The position numbers were made by a program, and so were the translations under genes. Source: Aquiflexum gelatinilyticum (GTDB taxonomy: Bacteria > Bacteroidota > Bacteroidia > Cytophagales > Cyclobacteriaceae). Taken from it: a DNA stretch of 64,000 nucleotides. Below the pieces are notes generated by a model. The model was not told the DNA's origin, ran no database searches, and saw only the letters and a list, made by a program, of their open reading frames with translations. Shown piece by piece: positions 32,627 to 41,065 of this stretch (position 1 is its first letter; every line of letters begins with the position of its first letter). The DNA lies in NCBI RefSeq assembly GCF_024741135.1, contig NZ_JANSUY010000001.1, positions 855,743 to 919,742 of the forward strand, written 5' to 3'.

Positions 32627-35383
32627 ATGAATAGATTTTATCGCTTTGGGGTATTGCTTTTTTTTATAGCGGTACTTCCCCTGAAGGCACAAAAAATCGA
32701 TGAAGTTTACAACCAAAAAATCAGGGAATTTACTACAGACAAGCGCTTTCTTCCTGAATTCCTTCTGGATATAGTTGATCATCCAAAGATTCCCTCACCG
32801 CTCAAACATTTTGGCCATATCATCGGAGCAGAGGGACAACTTCACCGCTCTTCCGAAATTTATGGCTATTACCAAAAACTCGCGGAAACTTCCCCTTTGG
32901 TCCACATGCAGGAGATGGGAAAAACCGAAGAGGGTAGGCCTTTCTATCTGATTGTTATCGGGAATGAGGATGCAATTAAGCGGCTTGATCATTACAAAAG
33001 CCAGTTGGCAAAATTAGCGGATCCCCGAAAAACAAGCCCTGAACAGGCAGAGACCATTATTTTGGACAGTAAGCCTGTGTATTATGTCAGTGGCGGAATG
33101 CATGCCACCGAAATGGGTTCGCCTGAGATGCTCATGGAATTGGCATACCGATTGGCAACTTCCCAAGCCCAGGATATCAAAGATATCCGGGACAATGTAA
33201 TCACTGTCATCAATCCAATCTCCGAACCGGATGGCTTGGACAAGCAAGTGGATTGGTACTATCGCTATACCAAAGGAAGGAAAGAATTCGACGATGGATT
33301 TCCCCGTTCTTCTCCTTATTGGGCCAAATATGTTTTCCATGACAATAACAGGGATGGTTTGCAGGTTTCGCAGGAAATCACCAAATCCATCTTCAAGGGC
33401 TTCTTTGAGTTCCATCCTACGGTGATGCTTGACTTGCACGAGTCGGTTCCCTTGTTGTACATTTCTACAGGAACAGGTCCTTATAATGATTTTGTGGACC
33501 CGATTACTGTCAGCGAATGGCAGATTATGGCCAACCATGATGTGGCAAAAGTTGCTTCTGAAGGTTTGCCGGGAGCATTTACCTGGGCATTTTATGACGG
33601 TTGGTGGCCGGGTTATGGCATTTGGGTAGCGAACAACCACAATTCCAACGGCCGCTTTTATGAAACTTATGGCAATGCCGGAGCAGATACTTACCTGAGA
33701 GATTTGAGCAATGCGAGATTTGCTGGAGATCTTGTCACTTCCAAAGAATGGTACCGTCCTGATCCTGCCACAGGAAAGGTTTATTGGTCATTTAGAAATA
33801 ACATCAACTATACCATGACCGGGGTCATCGCATCCCTGTCCTATGCCGCCAATAATGGTAAAATGCTGCTGCAAAATTTCTATAAAAAAGGATATAACAG
33901 TGTCGAAAAGGGGAAAACTGAAGGTGCAAAAGCTTTCACCATCGCCAAGGACCAACGTGATCCTGTCATGGTGGCTTACCTTGCGAAGCAGCTGATGCTT
34001 CAGGGTATCGAAGTCCATGAGTCAGATAGTAATTACGTGGTATTGTCAGAACAACCGTATAGAAATCTTGCAGTGTCACTTTTGACCCCGCAGGCATATC
34101 CCAAAGACGCCAAATATCCACCATATGATGCGATCGCGTGGACTTTGCCATACCTCTATGGCGTAAAGGTAGTATCCAAAGACAGCATTGATTTTGATAT
34201 TTCCTCACTGAAGTTGCTGGCAGAAAATCCAAAATATGTAGGAAAGGTCGATGGTCAGGGAAGTACTTATTTATTGGAATACAAAGCACAAAATACCGTG
34301 CTTTCGGCTTTGTATGCCGTCAAAGCTGCCAATAAAAATGCTGAAATCACCATTCTTCCCAAGCAGACCGTTGTCGATGGAGATACCGTTTCGGCAGGAG
34401 CCATTTTAATCAAAAAAATCAATGCTGACCAAGCCCGAAAAATAGCTTCGGATTTTGGATTGGATCTGAAATCAGGAGGTGCCGATGTCTCTGCGGCGGA
34501 TCAGCAGGCTGTTAAATTGCCGAAAGTTGCCATCTACCACACGTGGTACAATACCCAAGATGAAGGTTGGTCGAGGTATACTTTCGAAGAAAGAGGTATT
34601 CCATACACTTCAATTGACAAAGATGACTTGAAGGCCGGCAATTTGAAAACCCGATTTGATGTCATTCTGGTGCCAAGGGTAAATGGTAATGCCAAACGTT
34701 TTGTGCATGGAGTGGATAAGAAATTTGGACCCATGCCCTTTACCAAAACTGCAGAGTTTCCATCCCACGGCTTTCCTGATGCGACGACAGATATGACCGG
34801 CGGCCCCGGATTTTTGGGAGTGGACAATTTGAAAAAATTTGCGGAAGAAGGAGGATTGCTTATCACTTTGGATAATTCCAGCACCATCATGTCAGAGCTT
34901 GGTATCATTTCCGATTTGACTCCTGCCGATCAGGGTGCCTTATTCCATCCCGGTTCTATCGTCAATGCCAAAGCGAGGAATACAGGCCATCCGGTAATGT
35001 ATGGGTATCCTGAAACCTTCTCCATTTTCCGTGGAAATGGGCCTTTGCTACAAACTGACAAGTATAACCGTAACCTGATGCTCGTGCAATACGGTAATAA
35101 ACCATTGAAAGATGAACTGGAATTTGAAGGTCCGATAATGGGGATGCCTGATAAGCCCAAAGTGGAGAAACCTGCCAAATCCGAAGGAAAAGATGTCCCT
35201 TATGTGGTTGCCGGTATGGTGAGAAATGAAGATAAAATCATCGGTCATGGCGCTGTCTTTAATGTTCCTGTCGGAAAAGGAAACGTCCTTGCCTTTACTT
35301 TCGATCCTCTCCACCGGTACCTCAACCATGCCGATGCCCCGATGGTATGGAATGCCATCATCAATTGGGACAGGATGAGATAG
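32627..35383 (+). CDS. Secreted M14-family zinc carboxypeptidase
   Basis: A 918-residue exported metallopeptidase; the in-frame TTG 27 nt upstream is rejected in favour of ATG 32627, which begins a clean signal peptide (ending LKAQ). The M14 domain occupies about 50-420: zinc ligands in SGGMHATEMGSPE (His159, Glu162), arginine-bearing DNNRDGLQ, and the third ligand in MLDLHESVP (His271). About 550 residues follow with no domain I can name, containing repeated alpha/beta-like segments (VAIYHTWYNTQDEGWSRYTF, FDVILVPRVNGNAKR) that resemble a glutamine-amidotransferase-like fold. It should trim C-terminal residues of proteins or peptidoglycan peptides outside the cell. Confidence 0.9.
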   Translation: MNRFYRFGVLLFFIAVLPLKAQKIDEVYNQKIREFTTDKRFLPEFLLDIVDHPKIPSPLKHFGHIIGAEGQLHRSSEIYGYYQKLAETSPLVHMQEMGKTEEGRPFYLIVIGNEDAIKRLDHYKSQLAKLADPRKTSPEQAETIILDSKPVYYVSGGMHATEMGSPEMLMELAYRLATSQAQDIKDIRDNVITVINPISEPDGLDKQVDWYYRYTKGRKEFDDGFPRSSPYWAKYVFHDNNRDGLQVSQEITKSIFKGFFEFHPTVMLDLHESVPLLYISTGTGPYNDFVDPITVSEWQIMANHDVAKVASEGLPGAFTWAFYDGWWPGYGIWVANNHNSNGRFYETYGNAGADTYLRDLSNARFAGDLVTSKEWYRPDPATGKVYWSFRNNINYTMTGVIASLSYAANNGKMLLQNFYKKGYNSVEKGKTEGAKAFTIAKDQRDPVMVAYLAKQLMLQGIEVHESDSNYVVLSEQPYRNLAVSLLTPQAYPKDAKYPPYDAIAWTLPYLYGVKVVSKDSIDFDISSLKLLAENPKYVGKVDGQGSTYLLEYKAQNTVLSALYAVKAANKNAEITILPKQTVVDGDTVSAGAILIKKINADQARKIASDFGLDLKSGGADVSAADQQAVKLPKVAIYHTWYNTQDEGWSRYTFEERGIPYTSIDKDDLKAGNLKTRFDVILVPRVNGNAKRFVHGVDKKFGPMPFTKTAEFPSHGFPDATTDMTGGPGFLGVDNLKKFAEEGGLLITLDNSSTIMSELGIISDLTPADQGALFHPGSIVNAKARNTGHPVMYGYPETFSIFRGNGPLLQTDKYNRNLMLVQYGNKPLKDELEFEGPIMGMPDKPKVEKPAKSEGKDVPYVVAGMVRNEDKIIGHGAVFNVPVGKGNVLAFTFDPLHRYLNHADAPMVWNAIINWDRMR

Positions 35384-35403
35384 CAATAATACCTCTTGAA
35401 TTG

Positions 35404-35472
35404 AATCCTGCAGAAATTTTAATCTATGGTGAATTTACTTTCCCTTGATTTCTAATTTCTGCGGGATTTTTG
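35404..35472 (+). terminator. Long-loop hairpin after the M14 gene
   Basis: A stem of about 15 bp with one mismatch (aatcctgcagaaatt with aatttctgcgggatt), loop of about 38 nt, then a T run, 20 nt after the stop codon. Confidence 0.65.
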
Positions 35473-35608
35473 TTCTCAAATAATCTTTGGTCTGGTATTT
35501 GGGTATTGGTTTAAAGGATGGAATTATCAGCTCACTTCAAAACCAAAGAATATGTAATGCTTTCCATTCTTTAAATCTTTAAATTGAACAGTATTAACAA
35601 AACAAAAC

Positions 35609-35803
35609 ATGAAAATAATAGGGGTTATTTTGGCAGTTCTAGGGGGAATAGGAACACTCGTATTTGGGATGCAGGCGATGCAGGATTCGGAAAGTTTTAA
35701 ATTATTTGGGATGGATATTGCTGTGAGTACTGCCAATTGGACACCTGTAATTATCAGCCTCGCAATGTTGGTAATTGGAGTAATCATGTCTAGAAGTAAA
35801 TAA
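35609..35803 (+). CDS. Small two-helix membrane protein
   Basis: A 64-residue protein with two membrane segments (about 3-21, KIIGVILAVLGGIGTLVFGMQ, and 45-61, TPVIISLAMLVIGVIMS) and a short polar loop. It is not part of any obvious operon, starts with ATG after an A-rich leader, and resembles small conserved membrane proteins of unknown role (DUF3185-like size and layout). No function can be assigned. Confidence 0.7.
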   Translation: MKIIGVILAVLGGIGTLVFGMQAMQDSESFKLFGMDIAVSTANWTPVIISLAMLVIGVIMSRSK

Positions 35804-35954
35804 TTCCTTTCTGCTAAGTCCTGCCCAAGACATAGGATTTGAAATAAATATTCATTTCTTGGGAATTGGGATTTGGCAATTTTTCAAGATGGATCAGTAA
35901 ACCATTCACCTCGCCTTACTTTTTGGATAAATCTACTTATTTATCAATAAATTT

Positions 35955-36008
35955 AAATATCTATTAATTAGATGATATTTTGAAATATCGATTAAATAAT
36001 AGATATTT
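35955..36008 (+). promoter_or_regulatory. Twin 26-bp palindromes directly upstream of satD-like gene
   Basis: Two sites with identical architecture: AAATATC, 12 nt, GATATTT at 35955-35980 and again at 35983-36008. Centres are 28 bp apart. The second ends 4 nt before the ATG at 36013. The 12-nt interiors differ (tattaattagat and gattaaataata), while the 7-bp arms are identical. They look like operators for a dimeric regulator, plausibly the helix-turn-helix part of the SatD-like protein itself. Confidence 0.7.
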
Positions 36009-36012
36009 GTTT

Positions 36013-36657
36013 ATGCTTGCCGTCATCACAGGAGATATCGTAGATTCGAGAAAGTTAGCCAATCAACAAGATTGGTACCTTCCTTTGGAATCATTGTTCA
36101 ATTCATGGGGGCCCAAAAATGAAACTTGGGAGATTTTCCGCGGGGACAGTTTCCAAGTCGAAATCTCAGATTCATTGGAGGCGCTTAAAAAAGCAATGTT
36201 TATCAAGGCTACATTAAAATCCATCAAATCCCAAAGCCAACAGAAAAGAACTGCCCCCGTAGACGTAAGGATGGCTATTGGTATAGGAGAGAGGGAACAA
36301 AATGCCGAAAGCCTTGGCATGCGAACAGGTTCTGCTTATATCAATTCGGGTGAAGCATTTGAGCAATTGAGAACAAAGGAACAGAACTTATTGGTCAAAA
36401 CCCCATGGGAAGATTTTGACAAAGAAATGAACCTGATGCTCAAGCTAGCTTTGATTATCATGGACAACTGGTCTAATAATTCGGCAGAAATAATGAAAAT
36501 TATCTTGGAAAGACCTGGTTTAAAACAAGTAGAAATCGGGGAAATCCTTGGAATTGAACAGAACTCAGTAAGTGCAAGATTGAGAAGGGCATATCATTCC
36601 GAAATGCTGGAACTACACGATCTTTATAGAGAAAAACTAAAGAGACTGATGCCATGA
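36013..36657 (+). CDS. SatD-family protein with C-terminal helix-turn-helix
   Basis: A 214-residue cytoplasmic protein starting MLAVITGDIVDSRK, the characteristic SatD opening; an in-frame TTG at 35980 lies inside the palindromes and is rejected. The N-terminal part resembles a nucleotide-cyclase-like fold (GDSFQVEISD, VDVRMAIGIGE, GSAYINSGEAFEQL). The last 60 residues (IILERPGLKQVEIGEILGIEQNSVSARLRRAYHSEM) form a clear helix-turn-helix. SatD was named in streptococcal acid tolerance; its biochemistry is unknown. It overlaps the DUF3307 gene by 4 nt, a pairing seen widely. The palindromes at its start suggest autoregulation. Confidence 0.87.
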   Translation: MLAVITGDIVDSRKLANQQDWYLPLESLFNSWGPKNETWEIFRGDSFQVEISDSLEALKKAMFIKATLKSIKSQSQQKRTAPVDVRMAIGIGEREQNAESLGMRTGSAYINSGEAFEQLRTKEQNLLVKTPWEDFDKEMNLMLKLALIIMDNWSNNSAEIMKIILERPGLKQVEIGEILGIEQNSVSARLRRAYHSEMLELHDLYREKLKRLMP

Positions 36658-37376
36658 TCATTTTTATCAAAATCCTGTTAGCCCATATTTTGGGAGATTT
36701 TTTGCTCCAACCCAAGTCTTGGGTAATTGAAAAGGAAAAGAGAAAGGCAGTTTCTCCAAAATTATATTTCCATGTCCTGATTCATGGGATTTTGGTCATG
36801 GTTTTTTTGTGGGACTTTCAATATTGGCTTTTGGCTTTGTTGGTTTTGATTTCACATTTTTTGATTGATTGGGCAAAACTGGAATTCCAGACTAAGAAAA
36901 GTAAGACAGCTTGGTTTATAGCTGACCAAATTCTGCATGTAGCTGTGCTTATAAGTCTTGCCCTTATCTGGGATTATCCTCAAACGGACCGGCTGTGGAA
37001 GATTGAAGAATTCCCTGTTTGGACAGTGGTCACAGTTGTGAGTTTTCTGAGCTTTGGAGTTCCTGTGATAATGAATGCCTTATTGGAACCTTGGTCTTCC
37101 AAAATCGCTGATGGCCCAAAAAATTCCCTTCCCAATGCAGGGAAATATATAGGGATATTGGAAAGACTTTTGGTGTTTGTTTTTATCCTCACTGACCATT
37201 GGGAGGGCGTAGGATTTTTGATCGCTGCCAAATCCGTTTTTAGGTTTGGTGACCTGAAAGAATCCAAAGACAGAAAGTTGACCGAATATATCCTGATCGG
37301 AACTTTGCTGAGTTTTGCCATGGCAATAATCACGGCTTTGGCTTGCATATACCTGATAAAAATCTTCTCACCATGA
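36654..37376 (+). CDS. DUF3307 integral membrane protein
   Basis: A 240-residue protein with about six membrane helices. The start IKILLAHILGDFLLQPKSWVIEKEKRK is the DUF3307 signature (polar HxxGDFLLQ in the first helix), followed by HVLIHGILVMV and HFLIDWAKLEF. It is translationally coupled to the SatD-like gene (ATGA overlap) and to the following phosphoesterase (ATGA overlap). Histidines and aspartates inside the membrane suggest a metal or substrate site, but the function of the family is not known. Confidence 0.87.
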   Translation: MIIFIKILLAHILGDFLLQPKSWVIEKEKRKAVSPKLYFHVLIHGILVMVFLWDFQYWLLALLVLISHFLIDWAKLEFQTKKSKTAWFIADQILHVAVLISLALIWDYPQTDRLWKIEEFPVWTVVTVVSFLSFGVPVIMNALLEPWSSKIADGPKNSLPNAGKYIGILERLLVFVFILTDHWEGVGFLIAAKSVFRFGDLKESKDRKLTEYILIGTLLSFAMAIITALACIYLIKIFSP

Positions 37377-38179
37377 ACAGACGGCCTTTCCTTAAAAAAT
37401 TGACTTTAGCAACTTCTGCTGTTTCGGCGCTGCCTTTTTTTGCTTTTGGAAAAATGGATTTTCCTGAAAATAACAGCTTAAAGTTTATCATTGCTTCCGA
37501 TGGACATTATGGACAGCCAAATACGGATTTTGAAGGAATTCATACAAGACTGATAGAGGCCGTTAATGGTGAAAAGGACGTGGATTTTGTCGTATTCAAT
37601 GGAGATCTTATCCACGATGATCCGGCTTTGATGCCAAAAGTCAAAGCAGTTTACGACACATTGAAAGTGCCTTACTTTCCGGTCAAAGGAAATCATGACC
37701 GGGTTTCAGAGGCTGAATGGAACCGGATTTGGGGTATTCCTGCTGATTTTGCCTTTAAAGTAAAAGGAAATTATGGAATGATTTTGGCCAATAGTTCCAA
37801 TGAGGAAGGAGATTACCTTTGTGCAAATACCGAGTTTCTTAAATTCAAATTAGAAGAGTTCAAAGATCTATCCCATGTATTTTTATTCATCCATATTTCC
37901 CAAAATGACTGGACAAAACATGGTGTTTCCTGCGGAGAGGTATTGGAACTGATAGCAGCATACCCAAACGTCAAAGCCATATTTCATGGCCATGACCATG
38001 ATGTGGACGGCATCATGTTCAACAGTAAAAAACCCTATTTATGGTCGGGACATTTTGGGGGAAGTTGGGGATCGCCTCATCCGGGATATCGGGTTTGCGA
38101 AGTAGGGGAAGATGGGAAAGTGGTCACTTATCTCAAAGCAATGAAAGATGGCTTGATATTAAGCCGGCATACGCTTTGA
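37373..38179 (+). CDS. Exported calcineurin-like metallophosphoesterase
   Basis: A 268-residue phosphoesterase. ATG 37373 overlaps the DUF3307 stop; the longer frame from 37343 is unlikely. The N-terminus MNRRPFLKKLTLATSAV is Tat-like (twin Arg3-Arg4). The five metallophosphoesterase blocks are complete: SDGHYG (Asp43, His45), NGDLIHDD (Asp78), GNHDR (Asn107, His108), FIHIS (His174) and HGHDHD (His205, His207), giving a two-metal site in the periplasm. The target phosphoester is unknown. Being third in the satD operon, it may act together with the DUF3307 protein. Confidence 0.9.
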   Translation: MNRRPFLKKLTLATSAVSALPFFAFGKMDFPENNSLKFIIASDGHYGQPNTDFEGIHTRLIEAVNGEKDVDFVVFNGDLIHDDPALMPKVKAVYDTLKVPYFPVKGNHDRVSEAEWNRIWGIPADFAFKVKGNYGMILANSSNEEGDYLCANTEFLKFKLEEFKDLSHVFLFIHISQNDWTKHGVSCGEVLELIAAYPNVKAIFHGHDHDVDGIMFNSKKPYLWSGHFGGSWGSPHPGYRVCEVGEDGKVVTYLKAMKDGLILSRHTL

Positions 38180-38344
38180 ATCCATACCGAAAAAGTAAAA
38201 TCAATTTAAGGGTGTAATAGTGTGATTTTGTCAAAAATTCACAAGGCTTGTTTCAAATATTACTGATTTTTAAGTCGACATTTCCATTTTTCTCAAACTG
38301 ATAATTACCCATCCTTAACAATTACTCCAACCTTAGAAAAAGAA

Positions 38345-38378
38345 TTGTTTAAATTCCTTGGGGCTTAGAATACTTTCG
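38345..38378 (+). promoter_or_regulatory. Candidate promoter of the DUF5916 gene
   Basis: TTG at 38345, 23-nt spacer, TACTTTCG at 38371-38378 (7 of 8 matches to TAnnTTTG), 30 nt before the ATG. Confidence 0.4.
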
Positions 38379-38407
38379 CATTGCTCGCCTATATTTCCCC
38401 AAAATCC

Positions 38408-40585
38408 ATGAAAAAAGCCATTTTGATGGTCTTAATTTGCTTTGGTCTAATATCCATCTCTTTTTCCCAAAAAATCAATGATGCATATCGGCTGAATATC
38501 CGCAAGACCACAGACCCCATTGTGATCGATGGGGTATTGGATGAGGTATCGTGGAATGAGGCAGAAGTGGCGACTGATTTTTTTATGATTACTCCCATGG
38601 ACACGAGCTACGCTGATGTCAGGACGGATGTCAGGATGGCCTATGATGACAAACACCTTTACTTGATTGTCGTCAATTACCACGCCATGGAAGGACCATA
38701 TATGGTAGAGTCTCTCAGACGGGATTTCAGTTTTGGGAAAAACGACAACTTCCTGCTCTTTATGGATCCTTTTGATGATCAAATCAACGGCTTTTCTTTT
38801 GGAGCCAATGCAGCAGGTGCACAATGGGACGGCATCATGTACGATGGCGGAAAGGTGGACTTGAGTTGGGACAATAAGTGGGAATCCAAAGTAAAAAATT
38901 ATGAGGATAGGTGGGTTTTTGAAGCTTCCATTCCATTCAAATCTATCCGATATAAATCAGGAATTAAGGAATGGGGGATCAATTTTAGCCGGCTTGATCT
39001 AAAGACAACAGAAAAATCAGGTTGGGCACCTGTACCCCGCCAATTCCCATCGGCCTCTCTTGCCTATACAGGTATTCTTGTATGGGACAATCCCCCTCCT
39101 GCAGCAGGTCCCAATATTTCTGTAATTCCTTATGGATTGGGAGGTCTTTCCCAAAACCGGAAAGAAGGGGAAGATCCAGTTTACAGAAACTCTTTTGGGA
39201 TGGACGCCAAAATCGGTTTAGGGTCTGCCCTTAACCTTGATCTGACTGTCAATCCTGATTTTTCACAGGTGGAAGTAGACAAGCAGGTTACCAATCTTGA
39301 CAGATTTGAGCTCTTTTTCCCTGAGAGGAGGCAGTTTTTTCTTGAAAATGGAGACCTCTTTGCCAACTTCGGATATGAAACCATTCGGCCTTTTTTCTCA
39401 AGGAGAATCGGTCTGAAAGCACCCATTCAGGCGGGTGCCCGGCTCAGTGGCAAATTGAACAAAGACTGGAGGATAGGCGCCATGACCATGCAAACAGGGC
39501 AGGTGGAAGAGGAAAACCTCGATGCACAGAATTTTTCGGTTCTCACCTTACAGCGCAGGGTATTGGCAAGATCAAACTTGAGTGCGATCGTTGTCACCAG
39601 GCAGGCAGGTATGTTTACACCTCCTTTACCGGAGGATTCGGTTTCCACTTCCGAATATGACCGAAATGTAGGACTTGAATTCAATTATGCATCCTCTAAT
39701 AACCTTTGGACAGGAAAAGCCTTTGTGTTGAAGTCGTTCAACCCCATGACCGGTGGCGACGGCCTTGTCTATGCTGCAAACCTGAGGTATACAAGCGGGA
39801 ATCTTTACTGGAATCTCCAGCATGAATATGTCTCTGAAAATTATACTGCCGAAGTGGGTTATGTCCCAAGGACAGGTTTCTACAAGATTAATCCTCTTGT
39901 TGGGTACCTGTTTTTTCCGGAAAGCAAAAAGATTCTCAGCCATGGACCTGAATTCAGTACCAAATCATTTTTTGATACCAAAATGAATCAGACTGACAAT
40001 GAGACCTATGTGTCATATAAGGTGAGGTTCAGGACCCAAAGTGTCTTTACCACTTGGTTTGCACATGATTATATCAAGCTACTTAAGCCATTTGATCCTA
40101 CAAACCTTGGAGGAGAAAAACTGCAAGCGGGTACTGAACATCAGTGGTTTGCTTGGGGAACTGAATTTACCTCCAAGCCTCAAAGCATTTTTACCTATGC
40201 TTTTGTGAGTAGGCTAGGTGGATATTATGCCGATGGAAACAGGTACAATGTCAGTGGGGAATTGGGTTATAGGTTCCAGCCCTATTTCAGTATGACTTTG
40301 AATGCCAATTACAATGAAATCCATTTAACTGAACCTTGGGGAATCACCACATTTTGGCTTGTAGGACCCAGATTAGATTTGACCCTGACCAATAAATTCT
40401 TTGTTACAGCATTTGTTCAGTACAATGAACAGGTAGATAACATCAATCTCAACACCAGAGTACAGTGGAGATTCAAACCCGCCTCAGATATCTTTCTTGT
40501 ATTTACTGATAATTATCTTCCCGCTCCTTTTTTTGCAAAAGACAGGTCTGTGGTGCTTAAATTCACTTATTGGTGGAATATTTAA
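38408..40585 (+). CDS. DUF5916 outer-membrane protein with CBM9-like N-terminus
   Basis: A 725-residue exported protein (signal peptide ending SFSQ); ATG 38408 replaces an in-frame TTG at 38381. Residues about 25-215 form a CBM9/DOMON-like beta-sandwich (DPIVIDGVLDEVSWNEAEVATDF, RMAYDDKHLYLIV, NFLLFMDPFDDQINGF). The rest is DUF5916, a probable beta-barrel: NPDFSQVEVDKQVTNLDRFELFFPERRQFFLENGDLF is its typical block, and the chain ends in aromatic-rich strands (LKFTYWWNI). The closing aromatic strand suggests outer-membrane insertion. Function is unknown. It stands alone with its own promoter. Confidence 0.85.
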   Translation: MKKAILMVLICFGLISISFSQKINDAYRLNIRKTTDPIVIDGVLDEVSWNEAEVATDFFMITPMDTSYADVRTDVRMAYDDKHLYLIVVNYHAMEGPYMVESLRRDFSFGKNDNFLLFMDPFDDQINGFSFGANAAGAQWDGIMYDGGKVDLSWDNKWESKVKNYEDRWVFEASIPFKSIRYKSGIKEWGINFSRLDLKTTEKSGWAPVPRQFPSASLAYTGILVWDNPPPAAGPNISVIPYGLGGLSQNRKEGEDPVYRNSFGMDAKIGLGSALNLDLTVNPDFSQVEVDKQVTNLDRFELFFPERRQFFLENGDLFANFGYETIRPFFSRRIGLKAPIQAGARLSGKLNKDWRIGAMTMQTGQVEEENLDAQNFSVLTLQRRVLARSNLSAIVVTRQAGMFTPPLPEDSVSTSEYDRNVGLEFNYASSNNLWTGKAFVLKSFNPMTGGDGLVYAANLRYTSGNLYWNLQHEYVSENYTAEVGYVPRTGFYKINPLVGYLFFPESKKILSHGPEFSTKSFFDTKMNQTDNETYVSYKVRFRTQSVFTTWFAHDYIKLLKPFDPTNLGGEKLQAGTEHQWFAWGTEFTSKPQSIFTYAFVSRLGGYYADGNRYNVSGELGYRFQPYFSMTLNANYNEIHLTEPWGITTFWLVGPRLDLTLTNKFFVTAFVQYNEQVDNINLNTRVQWRFKPASDIFLVFTDNYLPAPFFAKDRSVVLKFTYWWNI

Positions 40586-40623
40586 TTAAGTTTGTACAGC
40601 CCAACTAAAATTGTGATATCGTT

Positions 40624-40905
40624 ATGTTACAAAAAGTATTCAAATCTGTGATTCTTTCTTGGCTCTTATTGATGTTTTTTTGCCTTATTGGAGGTGTCCC
40701 AAACAATGAAAATGACCTTCAGATTATACTTCCTATGATCATGGTACCTGCAGCAGGGGGAATTTCAGGTTTTGTATTTCACCTTATTGACAGATCTCGA
40801 TCCAAAAGCAATATCAAACCGTATTTATTGACGGCTATAAAGGCGATGGTGTTTATTATTTTAGTGGGTGGAGCATTTTTCCTTGGAATGAACGGACATG
40901 ATTGA
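40624..40905 (+). CDS. Small membrane protein, unknown function
   Basis: A 93-residue protein with three hydrophobic segments (about 6-25, 33-55, 68-88) and a basic loop DRSRSKSN. It starts 38 nt after the DUF5916 stop and could be co-transcribed with it. No family is recognised. Confidence 0.6.
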   Translation: MLQKVFKSVILSWLLLMFFCLIGGVPNNENDLQIILPMIMVPAAGGISGFVFHLIDRSRSKSNIKPYLLTAIKAMVFIILVGGAFFLGMNGHD

Positions 40906-41065
40906 ATCCTGATATTCACTACCTTTTCTATTGTTTATTTGATATTGAAACTCAAAAATCAAATAAAGTTTCTTATCAAATTAATCTATTGGATGAATAG
41001 ACCAACTTATATTGGTGGTAAAGTGATATAGGCTTATTATATTTAATGCAAAACCTAACGCAACT

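Noticed and set aside
32600..32627. TTG start for the M14 peptidase
   Set aside because: ATG 32627 gives a complete signal peptide; the 9 extra residues spoil it.
35980..36012. TTG start for the SatD-like gene
   Set aside because: It lies within the palindromes; ATG 36013 gives the family-typical N-terminus.
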